Shown here: in pieces, positions 8,668 to 16,461 of the stretch
Layout of the letters: every line of letters begins with the position of its first letter
Numbering within the stretch: the stretch's first letter is position 1
Source: Candidatus Latescibacterota bacterium
Lineage (GTDB): Bacteria; Latescibacterota; UBA2968; UBA8231
Direction of reading: 5' to 3'
DNA: 29,996 nt
Assembly: GCA_022819745.1 (NCBI GenBank)
Contig: JAJEGS010000003.1
Span: 1-29,996 of the forward strand
Made by a program: the position numbers and the translations under genes
The notes under the pieces: generated by a model
Seen by the model: only the letters and a program-made list of their open reading frames with translations
Told to the model about the DNA's origin: nothing
The model's database searches: none

Positions 8668-9085
8668 CCGGGCTGAAAATGACCTGCTAAACGTCAGGAA
8701 TAATCTGGCGGCCCAAGAAATCCCCTGGGATACGATCTGTTTCCACAGTCAACAGGCGGCTGAAAAGTACCTCAAAGCCGTTCTGGTGTTCTATGCTCAG
8801 CCGGTCCCTCGCACCCACGATCTAGAACATCTACTGGGCATGGTTGGCCAGTGGATTCCCCAAATCCAATCGCAACGGGAGGCGTTGCGCTGGCTGACGA
8901 CGTTTGCGGTTGCCAGCCGTTATCCAGTCGAGATGGTTGAAGTTGCGGATGAGCCTCAAGGTCGGCGTTCACTGGATATTGCCCAAGCTATTCGCCGGGA
9001 TTGCCGCGCCTACCTGATGGAGTTGGAGCCAACGCTTTTTGACCAATTGACCACTACTGACCCGCCCCCTTCTGCATCGGACTAA
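8624..9085 (+). CDS. HEPN domain protein, probable toxin of a MNT/HEPN pair
   Basis: This 153-residue helical protein carries the HEPN-family segment CFHSQQAAEKYLKAVLVFYA near 39-58, RTHDLEHLL near 63-71 and the SRYP motif near 98-101 typical of the PF05168-like group. HEPN proteins of such pairs are usually RNases; RTHDLEH could supply an Arg-His pair, but this is not certain. The ATG at 8624 lies inside the nucleotidyltransferase gene, so the two are translationally coupled. The last residues (about PPPSASD) are encoded by DNA of the decayed membrane-protein copy read in a different frame, so the native C terminus has probably been extended by fusion to the insertion-site sequence. Confidence 0.82.
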   Translation: MSETPQKILVRQWISRAENDLLNVRNNLAAQEIPWDTICFHSQQAAEKYLKAVLVFYAQPVPRTHDLEHLLGMVGQWIPQIQSQREALRWLTTFAVASRYPVEMVEVADEPQGRRSLDIAQAIRRDCRAYLMELEPTLFDQLTTTDPPPSASD

Positions 9086-9156
9086 TCGTCAGCCTCTCCT
9101 TCCTCGTGGATGTGGCGTTCTTCCCCGGCAACGGCCATCCCATTTTGCACGGCTGA
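9064..9156 (+). pseudogene. C-terminal remnant of a third DUF6785-like membrane protein copy
   Basis: Read in the frame that ends at TGA 9154-9156, the DNA encodes APFCIGLIVS followed by LSFLVDVAFFPGNGHPILHG. This is the C terminus of the two upstream membrane proteins, closest to copy 2 (APFFIGLI, then LSFLVDVAFFPGNGHP), with about six residues deleted in between. There is no start codon or upstream part; the first 1.9 kb is missing and the MNT/HEPN pair occupies its place. The HEPN stop codon lies inside this remnant. Confidence 0.9.
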
Positions 9157-9157
9157 T

Positions 9158-10414
9158 TTACAGCAGATCGTACGGGATGACGAGTACTTCGTCGCGTAGC
9201 TGGAAAACATCTTCTACGGGGGCGACTATAATTCCAGGGCCGTGGCGCAGGCCCGGATACGTCTCCCGGAACGCCATAATGCCTCGTGCGTCCGCTCGGG
9301 TAATGCGCGTGCTGCTCTTGATTTCCATCGGCCAGAAGATCCCATCTCGCTCCAGCAGTAAATCGACCTCGGCACCAGCGAGGGTGCGCCAGTGATACAC
9401 TTGGGGCGGCATGTCTAAGCAGTGAAATTTCCGGTGGATATCCAGCACCACATGCGTCTCGAAAAGCGACCCTAGCAGAGGATGGCCAGAGAGGGCTTCG
9501 GGCGAGGAAATCCTCTGGAGGAAGGCGGCTAACCCGGTGTCGGTCAGATATCCTTTGGGTTTGCCGCTGATCCGTTTGATGGTGTTGCCGTGGTAGGGCG
9601 GCAGGTCTAGCCACTGGTAGGTTGCCTTGAGGATGTTCAGCCAGCGCGAGGCCGTCTGTGGAGTAACGCCGATTTCGCGGCCGAACTGACTGTGATTCAC
9701 CTCTTGCGCCGTCAGGGCGGCGCACAGACTCAGGAGGCGCGAGAATTGCTGCTGGTCTTGGACGCTGGCTAGGCTGCGCACATCGCGCTCGACATAGGTC
9801 CGCACGTAGGATTGCATGATATCGACAATGACATCTGGCGATTGGTCCAAGGTCCGGGGATAGCCGCCGCGCCACAGCACCTCGAATACGGTCCTTAGCG
9901 GCGCGAGGTTTGGTACGCGTGCTTGGTGGTGCAAGTCCGGCAATGCGCCGCCGGCCTTCAGCAGGAGTTCTAACCACACGGGTTCGGCTCGGTTGCCCCA
10001 TCCTTGGCGCTCGCTCAGAGTCAAAGGCCCCAGATCGAGCACGACGACCCGGCCCGCTAGGCTCTCGCTCACATCGCGGAGCAGGGCTAGGTTTTGCGAG
10101 CCGGTGAGAAAGTACTGTCCGGGCGCATCGTCGCGATCGACGCGGCGCTTGATGATCGCCAGCAATTCGGGCGCGTACTGGATTTCGTCGAGGATGATAG
10201 GGGGCGGGTGCTGAGTGATGAAGAATTCAGGGTCTTGGCGGGCGTTGCCGACGTCAAGCACCGGATCAAAGGTAATATGCGGCATGGCGGTACCGCACAG
10301 ATAACTAAGCAGCGTGCTCTTGCCGACTTGGCGAGCGCCGGTCACCAGCAGGACGGGAAAAATTTCTTTATAGCGAAGAATTTTGGTCTCTAAGTGGCGA
10401 TTTCTGTAATTCAT
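9158..10414 (-). CDS. AAA-family ATPase with DUF4143 domain
   Basis: This 418-residue protein has the AAA_14/DUF4143 architecture: Walker A TGARQVGKST at about 25-34, Walker B PIILDEIQ near 72-79, FLTGSQN as the sensor-like segment, and a C-terminal DUF4143 half containing GAEVDLLLERDG and EIKSS, which resembles a nuclease-fold core. Such ATPases are widespread and often located in mobile or defence-related islands, but their role is unknown. The gene is monocistronic, its stop lies one base from the stop of the membrane-protein remnant, and a near-palindrome abuts its start codon. It may have arrived with or beside the MNT/HEPN cassette. Confidence 0.9.
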   Translation of the reverse strand: MNYRNRHLETKILRYKEIFPVLLVTGARQVGKSTLLSYLCGTAMPHITFDPVLDVGNARQDPEFFITQHPPPIILDEIQYAPELLAIIKRRVDRDDAPGQYFLTGSQNLALLRDVSESLAGRVVVLDLGPLTLSERQGWGNRAEPVWLELLLKAGGALPDLHHQARVPNLAPLRTVFEVLWRGGYPRTLDQSPDVIVDIMQSYVRTYVERDVRSLASVQDQQQFSRLLSLCAALTAQEVNHSQFGREIGVTPQTASRWLNILKATYQWLDLPPYHGNTIKRISGKPKGYLTDTGLAAFLQRISSPEALSGHPLLGSLFETHVVLDIHRKFHCLDMPPQVYHWRTLAGAEVDLLLERDGIFWPMEIKSSTRITRADARGIMAFRETYPGLRHGPGIIVAPVEDVFQLRDEVLVIPYDLL

Positions 10415-10451
10415 GCTTGTAAATTAATGATGCTATCATCAGTTTACAAGC
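10415..10451. promoter_or_regulatory. 37-bp near-palindrome abutting the ATPase start codon
   Basis: GCTTGTAAA (10415-10423) and TTTACAAGC (10443-10451) are perfect inverted arms, and the 19-base centre contains TGATG-ctat-CATCA as a further dyad. The element begins at the base directly upstream of the ATPase ATG. On the minus strand it contains a TTGTAA that could serve as a -35 box. A dyad at this place is most simply an operator for self-control, or an RNA hairpin that hides the start. Confidence 0.6.
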
Positions 10452-10507
10452 TAAACAGCTTTGTTCGACTTCTCTCCGCGCCTTGTTCATATCCAAAGGC
10501 GCGGTAA

Positions 10508-10527
10508 ATCCTGCCTGAAGGTAGGAT
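10508..10527 (+). other. Short hairpin upstream of the FG-GAP protein gene
   Basis: ATCCTGCC-TGAA-GGTAGGAT can form an 8-pair RNA stem with a tetraloop and one G-U pair. It lies 31 bases before the preferred start of the FG-GAP gene and could be part of its leader. Functional significance is uncertain. Confidence 0.3.
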
Positions 10528-10558
10528 GCAACTAGCGCAACATAGGGTGCGATACAAA

Positions 10559-12022
10559 ATGATTACACGCTCGATTTCTCGTTTGATCTGCATTCTTTTA
10601 AGCATCTCGGCTCCTATTGGGGCCGAGCCGACGATGCCTGCCGCGGAATTTACTTTCGAGCAGTACGAGGTCGTCCTCGGCTCGGCGGAACGCCAGACCG
10701 TTTTGACTGGATTCCTGCTCGGTGGTGCTGTCGCGGACCTTGCTGTGGTGAGCATTGACGAGAATGGCGACCACCGCTTGCGCATCTACGCGTTCGGCGA
10801 TAGCACCTGGGTGCCGCGATTCGGTGCAACATTGCGTCCCCAAGTGTTGTTCGTGGATGTGGCCAATATCGGTGGACACGACCGCTTGATTGCGTACGAG
10901 AGGGGTCGCTTGAACTGGTTCGATCCCGACTCGGCGACGGAACGGGAGCTGGTGGCGGTGATTTCCAACTTCAATCCACCTCGCAGCGGCGAAATCCCCC
11001 ATGTAGATGTTACTCGGGACGTGAACGGCGACGAGCGCGACGACTTAGTGATACCGGACGTCGATGGCTTCTGGGTATTCGTCCAGATGAGCGACGGCGC
11101 GTTTGCCGATCCGGTGAAGATCGGCCCTTCCGCCGATATGAGTAGGATCTACGGAGCCGACGGATATCGATACGATCCTTGGTCACAGAGCCGCGTCTAT
11201 GAGATGGACTACAACCGAGATGATCGCCGCGACTTAGTGTTCTGGAACGCGGACCATTTCGAGGTTCATCTCCAAGACGAGCGCGGGCTGTTTGCGTCGG
11301 TGGCGGAGACTTTTATGACCGATGTGACGTTCGACTCCGACAATTTTTCCTCGCTTGCCACCGTAGATATGACGGGGCGGGTGCTGCACTCGTTAAGCGA
11401 TATGAACGGCGACGGGATTGCCGATTTGGTGGTCTTCTCGCTGGAGGGCGGGAGCATTGCCAGCAAGCGTTCCGCCTATGAGGTGCATTTTGGCGCACCA
11501 ACAGCCGATGGCGGCACTGCGTTCGCACGGGATGTCGATATTGCGTTCAAGTCGGACGGCAGCATCCAACTTGGGATGGACCGGTACGACTTTGATCGCG
11601 ACGGCCAAGCCGACTTGATGTTCACAACCATTGAGATCAAGTACCTCGAAAGCAGCCTTTGGAAGAGGTTCAAAGGGTTCATGGGCGATGATATTTGGCT
11701 GGATCTTGAGTTCTACCGCATGGAAAGGGGCCGCTACCCCGACAAACCCAACGCCACTCGCAGAATTGCGTTAGACGGTGTGCCCAGCCATCGCGAGCCG
11801 GGGTGGGTGCCTCTGGACATCGTGCTGCGAGGGGCAACGCACGAACGCCGCAAGACCCAAAAGAGTTGGCCGCGTGCGTTCAACACGACTTTGCTCCTCG
11901 GGGATGCGACCGGCGACGGCCTCTCCGACCTGCTCATTGGGCATCACCCTCGGATCATGGACCTCCTCTGCGGATACCTTGCCCTCGTGCGAAGGTCGCC
12001 GGGGTTTTCAGACAGCTTCTAA
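10559..12022 (+). CDS. Secreted FG-GAP/VCBS repeat protein
   Basis: This 487-residue exported protein begins with a signal peptide (MITRSISRLICILLSISAP, then IGA). Its body contains repeated calcium-binding loops typical of FG-GAP beta-propellers: DVNGDERDDLVI, DYNRDDRRDLVF, DMNGDGIADLVV, DFDRDGQADLMF and DATGDGLSDLLIG. Such proteins form propellers and often mediate surface or extracellular interactions; the ligand is unknown. An ATG at 10526 is in frame but would place 11 extra residues before the signal peptide and has its purine-rich stretch too close, so 10559 is preferred. The stop TAA shares bases with the TAG stop of the convergent enolase gene (CTAA, 12019-12022). Confidence 0.85.
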   Translation: MITRSISRLICILLSISAPIGAEPTMPAAEFTFEQYEVVLGSAERQTVLTGFLLGGAVADLAVVSIDENGDHRLRIYAFGDSTWVPRFGATLRPQVLFVDVANIGGHDRLIAYERGRLNWFDPDSATERELVAVISNFNPPRSGEIPHVDVTRDVNGDERDDLVIPDVDGFWVFVQMSDGAFADPVKIGPSADMSRIYGADGYRYDPWSQSRVYEMDYNRDDRRDLVFWNADHFEVHLQDERGLFASVAETFMTDVTFDSDNFSSLATVDMTGRVLHSLSDMNGDGIADLVVFSLEGGSIASKRSAYEVHFGAPTADGGTAFARDVDIAFKSDGSIQLGMDRYDFDRDGQADLMFTTIEIKYLESSLWKRFKGFMGDDIWLDLEFYRMERGRYPDKPNATRRIALDGVPSHREPGWVPLDIVLRGATHERRKTQKSWPRAFNTTLLLGDATGDGLSDLLIGHHPRIMDLLCGYLALVRRSPGFSDSF

Positions 12023-13227
12023 GGCCGCACCACGCTGCCGTCTGCTCGGCGATCCTCGGCCGCGTAAAAGGCGCGCACTTGGTCCCCGACTAACAGATTC
12101 TTTGCCTTCTCCTCGTCGATGTCGATCCCTAATCCCGGCTGGTCGTTGGGATACATGTATCCTCCTTCCATGGTCGCGTGCCCGGGGAAGGCCTCTAACT
12201 CTGCTGGACTGAAACCGTTCTCCTCTTGGATCCCGAAGCTGTAGCTCGACATATCTAAGTGCATGGCTGCCGCTTGGTTGACCGGATCGTTGTCTCCACC
12301 TTCCTGCCAAGCCGTCTGCACGCCGTAAAACTCGCAGAGCGCGGCGATTTTGCGGCAGGGCGTGATACCGCCGCCTTTGGCCACCCGGATGCGGATGTAG
12401 TCGATGAGGCGCTCGCTGATCAGCGGCAGGTATTCGTGGACATTGACGAATAGCTCGCCCATGGCTTGCGGCGTGGTGCATTGCTGACGCATGAGCCGGT
12501 ACCAGCCGATCTGCTCGGGTGCCAGCGCATCTTCGAGGAAAAACAGCCGGTAGGGTTCCAGCCGCTTGGCCAGTGCGACCGCGATTTGGGGTTTGAGGTG
12601 TTCGTGGACGTCGTGGGTGAGCTTGGGGCCGAAGCCTAGCTTGTTGCGCAGGTACTCGAACATTGCGGGAATAGCCTCTAGATAGGCTTCGTCGTCAAAG
12701 GCCGGTGCCGCCGACCAAGCATTGCGCGGCTTGAGGGCGTTTTCCACAAATCCGCCGCCGCCATAGCCGCCGAGTTGGCAGCGGATTACCGGCCAGCCTT
12801 CGTCGATATAGCGCTGGATGTCGTCGGCGAGGGCTTCGTGATCGCTGCCGCCGGCGTGGGCGTAGCAGGGGACTGCGGCTCGGCAGGCTCCGCCCAACAG
12901 TTCGTACACGGGCATCCCGGCCTCTTTGCCCTTGATGTCCCATAAGGCCATGTCGATGCCGCCTAGCGCGGCGTTGAGGATGGAGCCGCTGCGCCAGTAG
13001 CCGCTGTTGTACACGCATTGCCAGATGTCTTCGATGCGGCTAGCCTCGCGGCCAATCAGCAGCGGCCCTAAGCTCTCTTCGAGGGCAGTGGCGACGGTGG
13101 CAGCGTGGTTGTGCTCGCTGGCCGAGCCGATGCCGTAGAGGCCGGGCTGGTCGGTGATGATTTTGACGATGACCCAGGTGCCGTTCTGGCGAGTGCGGAT
13201 ACAGCGGACTTCCTTGATCTTGGCCAT
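12019..13227 (-). CDS. Enolase-superfamily dehydratase, RspA / mannonate dehydratase-like
   Basis: This 402-residue member of the mandelate racemase/enolase superfamily is closest to the ManD/RspA group, which dehydrates sugar acids such as D-mannonate to 2-keto-3-deoxy acids. Family features include ALWDIKGKEAGMPVYELLGG near 94-113, Arg149 and Tyr155 at the positions of the ManD catalytic pair, and metal ligands Asp206 (with His208 in THDVHEH), Glu232 in FLEDA and Glu258 in MGELF. The usual C-terminal motif with His (HGPTD) reads WQEGGD, with Gln308 in the His position, so the substrate or chemistry may differ. The start is supported by AAGGAG nine bases upstream; the frame is open further upstream but lacks similarity. 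It is transcribed divergently from the repeat-protein operon. Confidence 0.88.
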   Translation of the reverse strand: MAKIKEVRCIRTRQNGTWVIVKIITDQPGLYGIGSASEHNHAATVATALEESLGPLLIGREASRIEDIWQCVYNSGYWRSGSILNAALGGIDMALWDIKGKEAGMPVYELLGGACRAAVPCYAHAGGSDHEALADDIQRYIDEGWPVIRCQLGGYGGGGFVENALKPRNAWSAAPAFDDEAYLEAIPAMFEYLRNKLGFGPKLTHDVHEHLKPQIAVALAKRLEPYRLFFLEDALAPEQIGWYRLMRQQCTTPQAMGELFVNVHEYLPLISERLIDYIRIRVAKGGGITPCRKIAALCEFYGVQTAWQEGGDNDPVNQAAAMHLDMSSYSFGIQEENGFSPAELEAFPGHATMEGGYMYPNDQPGLGIDIDEEKAKNLLVGDQVRAFYAAEDRRADGSVVRP

Positions 13228-13308
13228 GAGTGTCTCCTTGTGTAGGTTTTCATGCAAGATAAGTCCCACGCGATGGGCGAAAAACTGCTTTTTACTGCGA
13301 GGAGACGT

Positions 13309-14073
13309 ATGCGCGCCTTTCAACCCTACGCTTCTTTGGAACGCTACATTGGTCGCCGCCTCTTGGCGGTGCTGGCCGCGCTGGCCTTAACCGACGTTGC
13401 CATTGTGCTGAGTGCATCGCTGAGCACTGCCTTGATGAGTACGGCATCCGGGGCCGACGTGGTCCGCGCCCGCGCCATTGAAATCCTCAACGATGAGGGG
13501 CAACCCGTGCTCGTAGCTACGGCTGACGAGCGCCAGAACGGCGCTTTGTGGGTGGGGGCTGGCAAAGGCCAGGGTGGGGTTAGCCTTAGTAGCGATGCGG
13601 CTGGCCACGGCTTGCTCGTGGTCAATACGGCGACTGGCGCGCCGCTGGTCTCGCTTGTAAGTAGCGATCAAGAGGGCGGTGCGTTGCAGGTGTACAACGC
13701 CTCGGGCGAGCAGTTGGCGTACCTAGGCGCGAGCGAGGTTGGCAGTGGCCATTTGGCCTTGCGGAGCGCGGTTGGCAATTTGCTAATCGCTGCGGGTGAA
13801 GATGAAGGCAGTGGCTTGCTGATGGCCAACAATGCCGCGGGCGTCAACATCTTCCTCGCTGGTGCTGATTCGTCGCAAAACGGCGGTTTGCTGATCAATA
13901 GCCGCACCGGCGACAACCTGATCTACGCGGGTGCGGGTGCTGGCGGCAACGGCGGGTTACACGTCAACGCCGCGAATGGAACGCATCTCGTCTTCTTGGG
14001 AGCCGATGGGCAGCGCAACGGCGCAGTGGGGATTTGGGACCGCCATGGCGCGGGCAGCGTCTTGCAGAAGTAG
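13309..14073 (+). CDS. Membrane-anchored protein with about eight 23-residue repeats
   Basis: The 254-residue protein is not one I recognise. Residues about 17-43 form one hydrophobic segment (RRLLAVLAALALTDVAIVL and on), which could be a signal anchor. From about residue 55 the rest consists of roughly eight repeats of 22-23 residues with the pattern hydrophobic pair, LGAD-like turn, NGG or GSG, LxVxN, then AxG; examples are VNIFLAGADSSQNGGLLIN and DNLIYAGAGAGGNGGLHVN. The regular spacing of Gly, Asn and beta-branched residues suggests a beta-solenoid outside the cell. The ATG at 13309 has AGGAG five bases upstream; an in-frame ATG at 13252 lacks one. The next gene begins 36 bases later, so the two form an operon. 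Confidence 0.8.
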   Translation: MRAFQPYASLERYIGRRLLAVLAALALTDVAIVLSASLSTALMSTASGADVVRARAIEILNDEGQPVLVATADERQNGALWVGAGKGQGGVSLSSDAAGHGLLVVNTATGAPLVSLVSSDQEGGALQVYNASGEQLAYLGASEVGSGHLALRSAVGNLLIAAGEDEGSGLLMANNAAGVNIFLAGADSSQNGGLLINSRTGDNLIYAGAGAGGNGGLHVNAANGTHLVFLGADGQRNGAVGIWDRHGAGSVLQK

Positions 14074-14109
14074 CGTTTGAATTCACTCTATGCAGGAGCA
14101 AGGCAAATC

Positions 14110-16440
14110 ATGGACTCCTTTGGACGATTGGTCTTATGCTTGTGTGGGGTTATTTACGCCTTTTTCAGCGTGTTCCCGACGAGTGCCGACGAGATTCGCT
14201 TTGCCTCGCGCCGCGACTGGCAGGCTTGGCCGCTGCCCGGCACGGTTGAGCTGACTCCACAGGGTGGGCTCAAGCCCATCGCTGCCCGTCGCGATATCAA
14301 TGCGTCTCTCAATGCCGAGGCTTTTGGCGGCGGCATTCGCCGCGCTGGTTCCAATCTACGAGATGCGCCGCTGGTCATGGATGGCGATCTTTCCACTGGC
14401 TGGCACCCGCATCTGGACGATCCTCCCGAAAGCTGGAACATTGAAGTCGATTTGGGCCGGGGCGTCTCTGCCCGTCGCGTCAAGCTGATCTTCGATCCCG
14501 AGGGACCGGCCCCAGCGCTTTTTGACTTGTTGCTTTCCACTGGCGAACACGCCGTTGACGAGGTCGATAATCCCATCGCCGGGACCGTTGTCTATCGCCA
14601 GCGCGAGCGATTCAAGGAGAACACTCGCCACGAGATCACCTATGAACTCGACCAGTCCTTCCACACGCCGATCCAGTACGTGCGCTTGGGCTTGCTCGCC
14701 CTCGAACCGAACACCCGCCTGCTCGAAGTCGAGGTCGAAGCACTGGGCGACAATCTGGCCTTGGGGACGCTCGAACGCGGCGGCAACCTTGAAGTAGTTC
14801 TCGATGCGTTCGTTACCCAAGACCTCATTCCGCTGGGCAACGCCCGAGTGCTCATTGACGGCGATCTCTCTACTCGCTGGTTTGTGCGGCGCACTATCCA
14901 AGCCGAGCGCGATGTCTTTTCGCACATCGTCCTCGATTTGGGGGCCACCTACTTTGTCGATAAGCTCAAAATCGTCGGCGGCGTGGTCGCTCGGCCCGGC
15001 GGCGGCATTACCGGTGGCAGTGGCCGGTTCGTCGATTTCTTCGTCACCCTGCGCTCCTTTGGGTTCAATTTCTATGAGGTGCTCGGTTCTGACGGCTCTG
15101 TGGCACCCGATGGTTCTCTGATCTGGCAGAAGTACTATTCTGGTACTGCTAACGAATACGTCAAGAAAGTAACCGGGGTCGCTACTCATGCGTTCGGGCT
15201 AGTGCCCACCCGCTTTATCCGGGTGCTGTGGAAGAGTTGGGACGCGAGCAACCGCTGGGTCTTCCGGGGCTTTGCCGAGGAGCTTCAGGTGTTCGGCGAG
15301 GGCTTCCCGCAGAACTTGGAATTTCGCTCGCACATCATAGACTTCCAAAGCCCCAAAAGCCTCAACGCCCTATCTTGGGAGGCCGACATCCCGCCGGGCA
15401 CCCGGCTGGAACTGCGCAGCCGCTCTGGCAACGAGGTTGAAAACCTGCTCACTTACTACGACAAGAACGGCAAGGAAGTCACTGAGAGGCGCTACAACAA
15501 GCTAATCCCCAGCTTCAAAGGGCCTATCGACACCTCCCGAGTCATCGGCGGCGACTGGAGCGCGTGGAGCAAGCTCTACGCCTTCTCCGGCCAAGAGTTT
15601 CAGTCGCCTTCGCCGCGGCGCTACGCTCAGCTACAGATGCGGATGGTCACTGAAGATCCATCGGTGGCACTCCAACTCGACGCGCTTAGTATTGCCTTTA
15701 GCGACCCGCTATCTCAACGCGCTGTCAGCGAAATTTTTCCGACTCAGGTTTTGCCAGGCGAGGAAACCGAATTCCGCTTCTTCTTGCGTCCGCGCGAGAC
15801 TAGGGCCTCTGGGTTCGACCGTCTCGTCGTGGAGACGCCGACGCCGACGCGCTTTATTGGTGCCTTGGTCAACGATGCCTCCTTAGAGGTCACAGAGCAG
15901 CCGGTCGAAGCTGGCTTTGCAGTGACCTTCCCCCAGCCGCTGCGCGACAACGACCTCGTCGAATTGCGCTTTGCCGCTCAGGTATTTCAGCAGTCCACTC
16001 CCTTCGTCCTTTTCATTCAAGACGCGCGCACCGAAGATGTCAGCCGCCAGCGCGTCGATCCCGGGGATGCTACTGATCAAGTCGCCAGCAGCACTAACGT
16101 CGTCGGTCTGCCCGTCGCTCGCGATCTCTTGCTCAACGTCGTCTTCGATACCGCAGTGCTGACGCCCAACGGCGATGGTATAAACGACGCACTCGCCGTC
16201 CGCGCCGACGTGATCAACATTCTCGAACCGCGCCCTTGGCACCTGCGGCTCTACGATTTGGCTGGCCACGCGCTAGTCGAGCGCTCGCAAACTGTCACTG
16301 CGGGTGCCCAAGACTTCACTTGGGATGGCCGCGATCAATCAGGGCAACTGGTGCCGCCCGGCCTTTACCTGCTCGAACTCCACCTCGATGGGGACGCTCA
16401 TCAGCAGCGGGTCCGGCGCGTGGTTTCAGTGGTGTATTGA
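14110..16440 (+). CDS. Secreted discoidin-like protein with FlgD-type C-terminal domain
   Basis: This 776-residue exported protein has a signal peptide at about 1-26 (LVLCLCGVIYAFFSVFP, then TSA). Two galactose-binding/discoidin-like modules are suggested by LVMDGDLSTGWHPHLDD near residue 90 and VLIDGDLSTRWFVRR near 260, each followed by an LGATYFVDKLKI-type strand region. The C terminus has TPNGDGINDAL, a motif of gliding-motility/FlgD-like Ig domains, and FTWDGRDQSGQLVPPGLYLL, the FlgD_ig signature used in several phyla at the ends of exported proteins. It may bind glycans or build surface structures; this is inference. The ATG at 14110 with AAGG upstream is preferred to the TTG at 14077. 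It follows the 23-residue-repeat gene after 36 bases. Confidence 0.85.
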   Translation: MDSFGRLVLCLCGVIYAFFSVFPTSADEIRFASRRDWQAWPLPGTVELTPQGGLKPIAARRDINASLNAEAFGGGIRRAGSNLRDAPLVMDGDLSTGWHPHLDDPPESWNIEVDLGRGVSARRVKLIFDPEGPAPALFDLLLSTGEHAVDEVDNPIAGTVVYRQRERFKENTRHEITYELDQSFHTPIQYVRLGLLALEPNTRLLEVEVEALGDNLALGTLERGGNLEVVLDAFVTQDLIPLGNARVLIDGDLSTRWFVRRTIQAERDVFSHIVLDLGATYFVDKLKIVGGVVARPGGGITGGSGRFVDFFVTLRSFGFNFYEVLGSDGSVAPDGSLIWQKYYSGTANEYVKKVTGVATHAFGLVPTRFIRVLWKSWDASNRWVFRGFAEELQVFGEGFPQNLEFRSHIIDFQSPKSLNALSWEADIPPGTRLELRSRSGNEVENLLTYYDKNGKEVTERRYNKLIPSFKGPIDTSRVIGGDWSAWSKLYAFSGQEFQSPSPRRYAQLQMRMVTEDPSVALQLDALSIAFSDPLSQRAVSEIFPTQVLPGEETEFRFFLRPRETRASGFDRLVVETPTPTRFIGALVNDASLEVTEQPVEAGFAVTFPQPLRDNDLVELRFAAQVFQQSTPFVLFIQDARTEDVSRQRVDPGDATDQVASSTNVVGLPVARDLLLNVVFDTAVLTPNGDGINDALAVRADVINILEPRPWHLRLYDLAGHALVERSQTVTAGAQDFTWDGRDQSGQLVPPGLYLLELHLDGDAHQQRVRRVVSVVY

Positions 16441-16461
16441 CCTTTCCTTTAGTAAAAAAGC

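Noticed and set aside
9158..10414. Third part of a MNT/HEPN defence system
   Set aside because: The ATPase is on the opposite strand, has its own regulatory dyad and is separated by the pseudogene tail; there is no evidence for a joint function.
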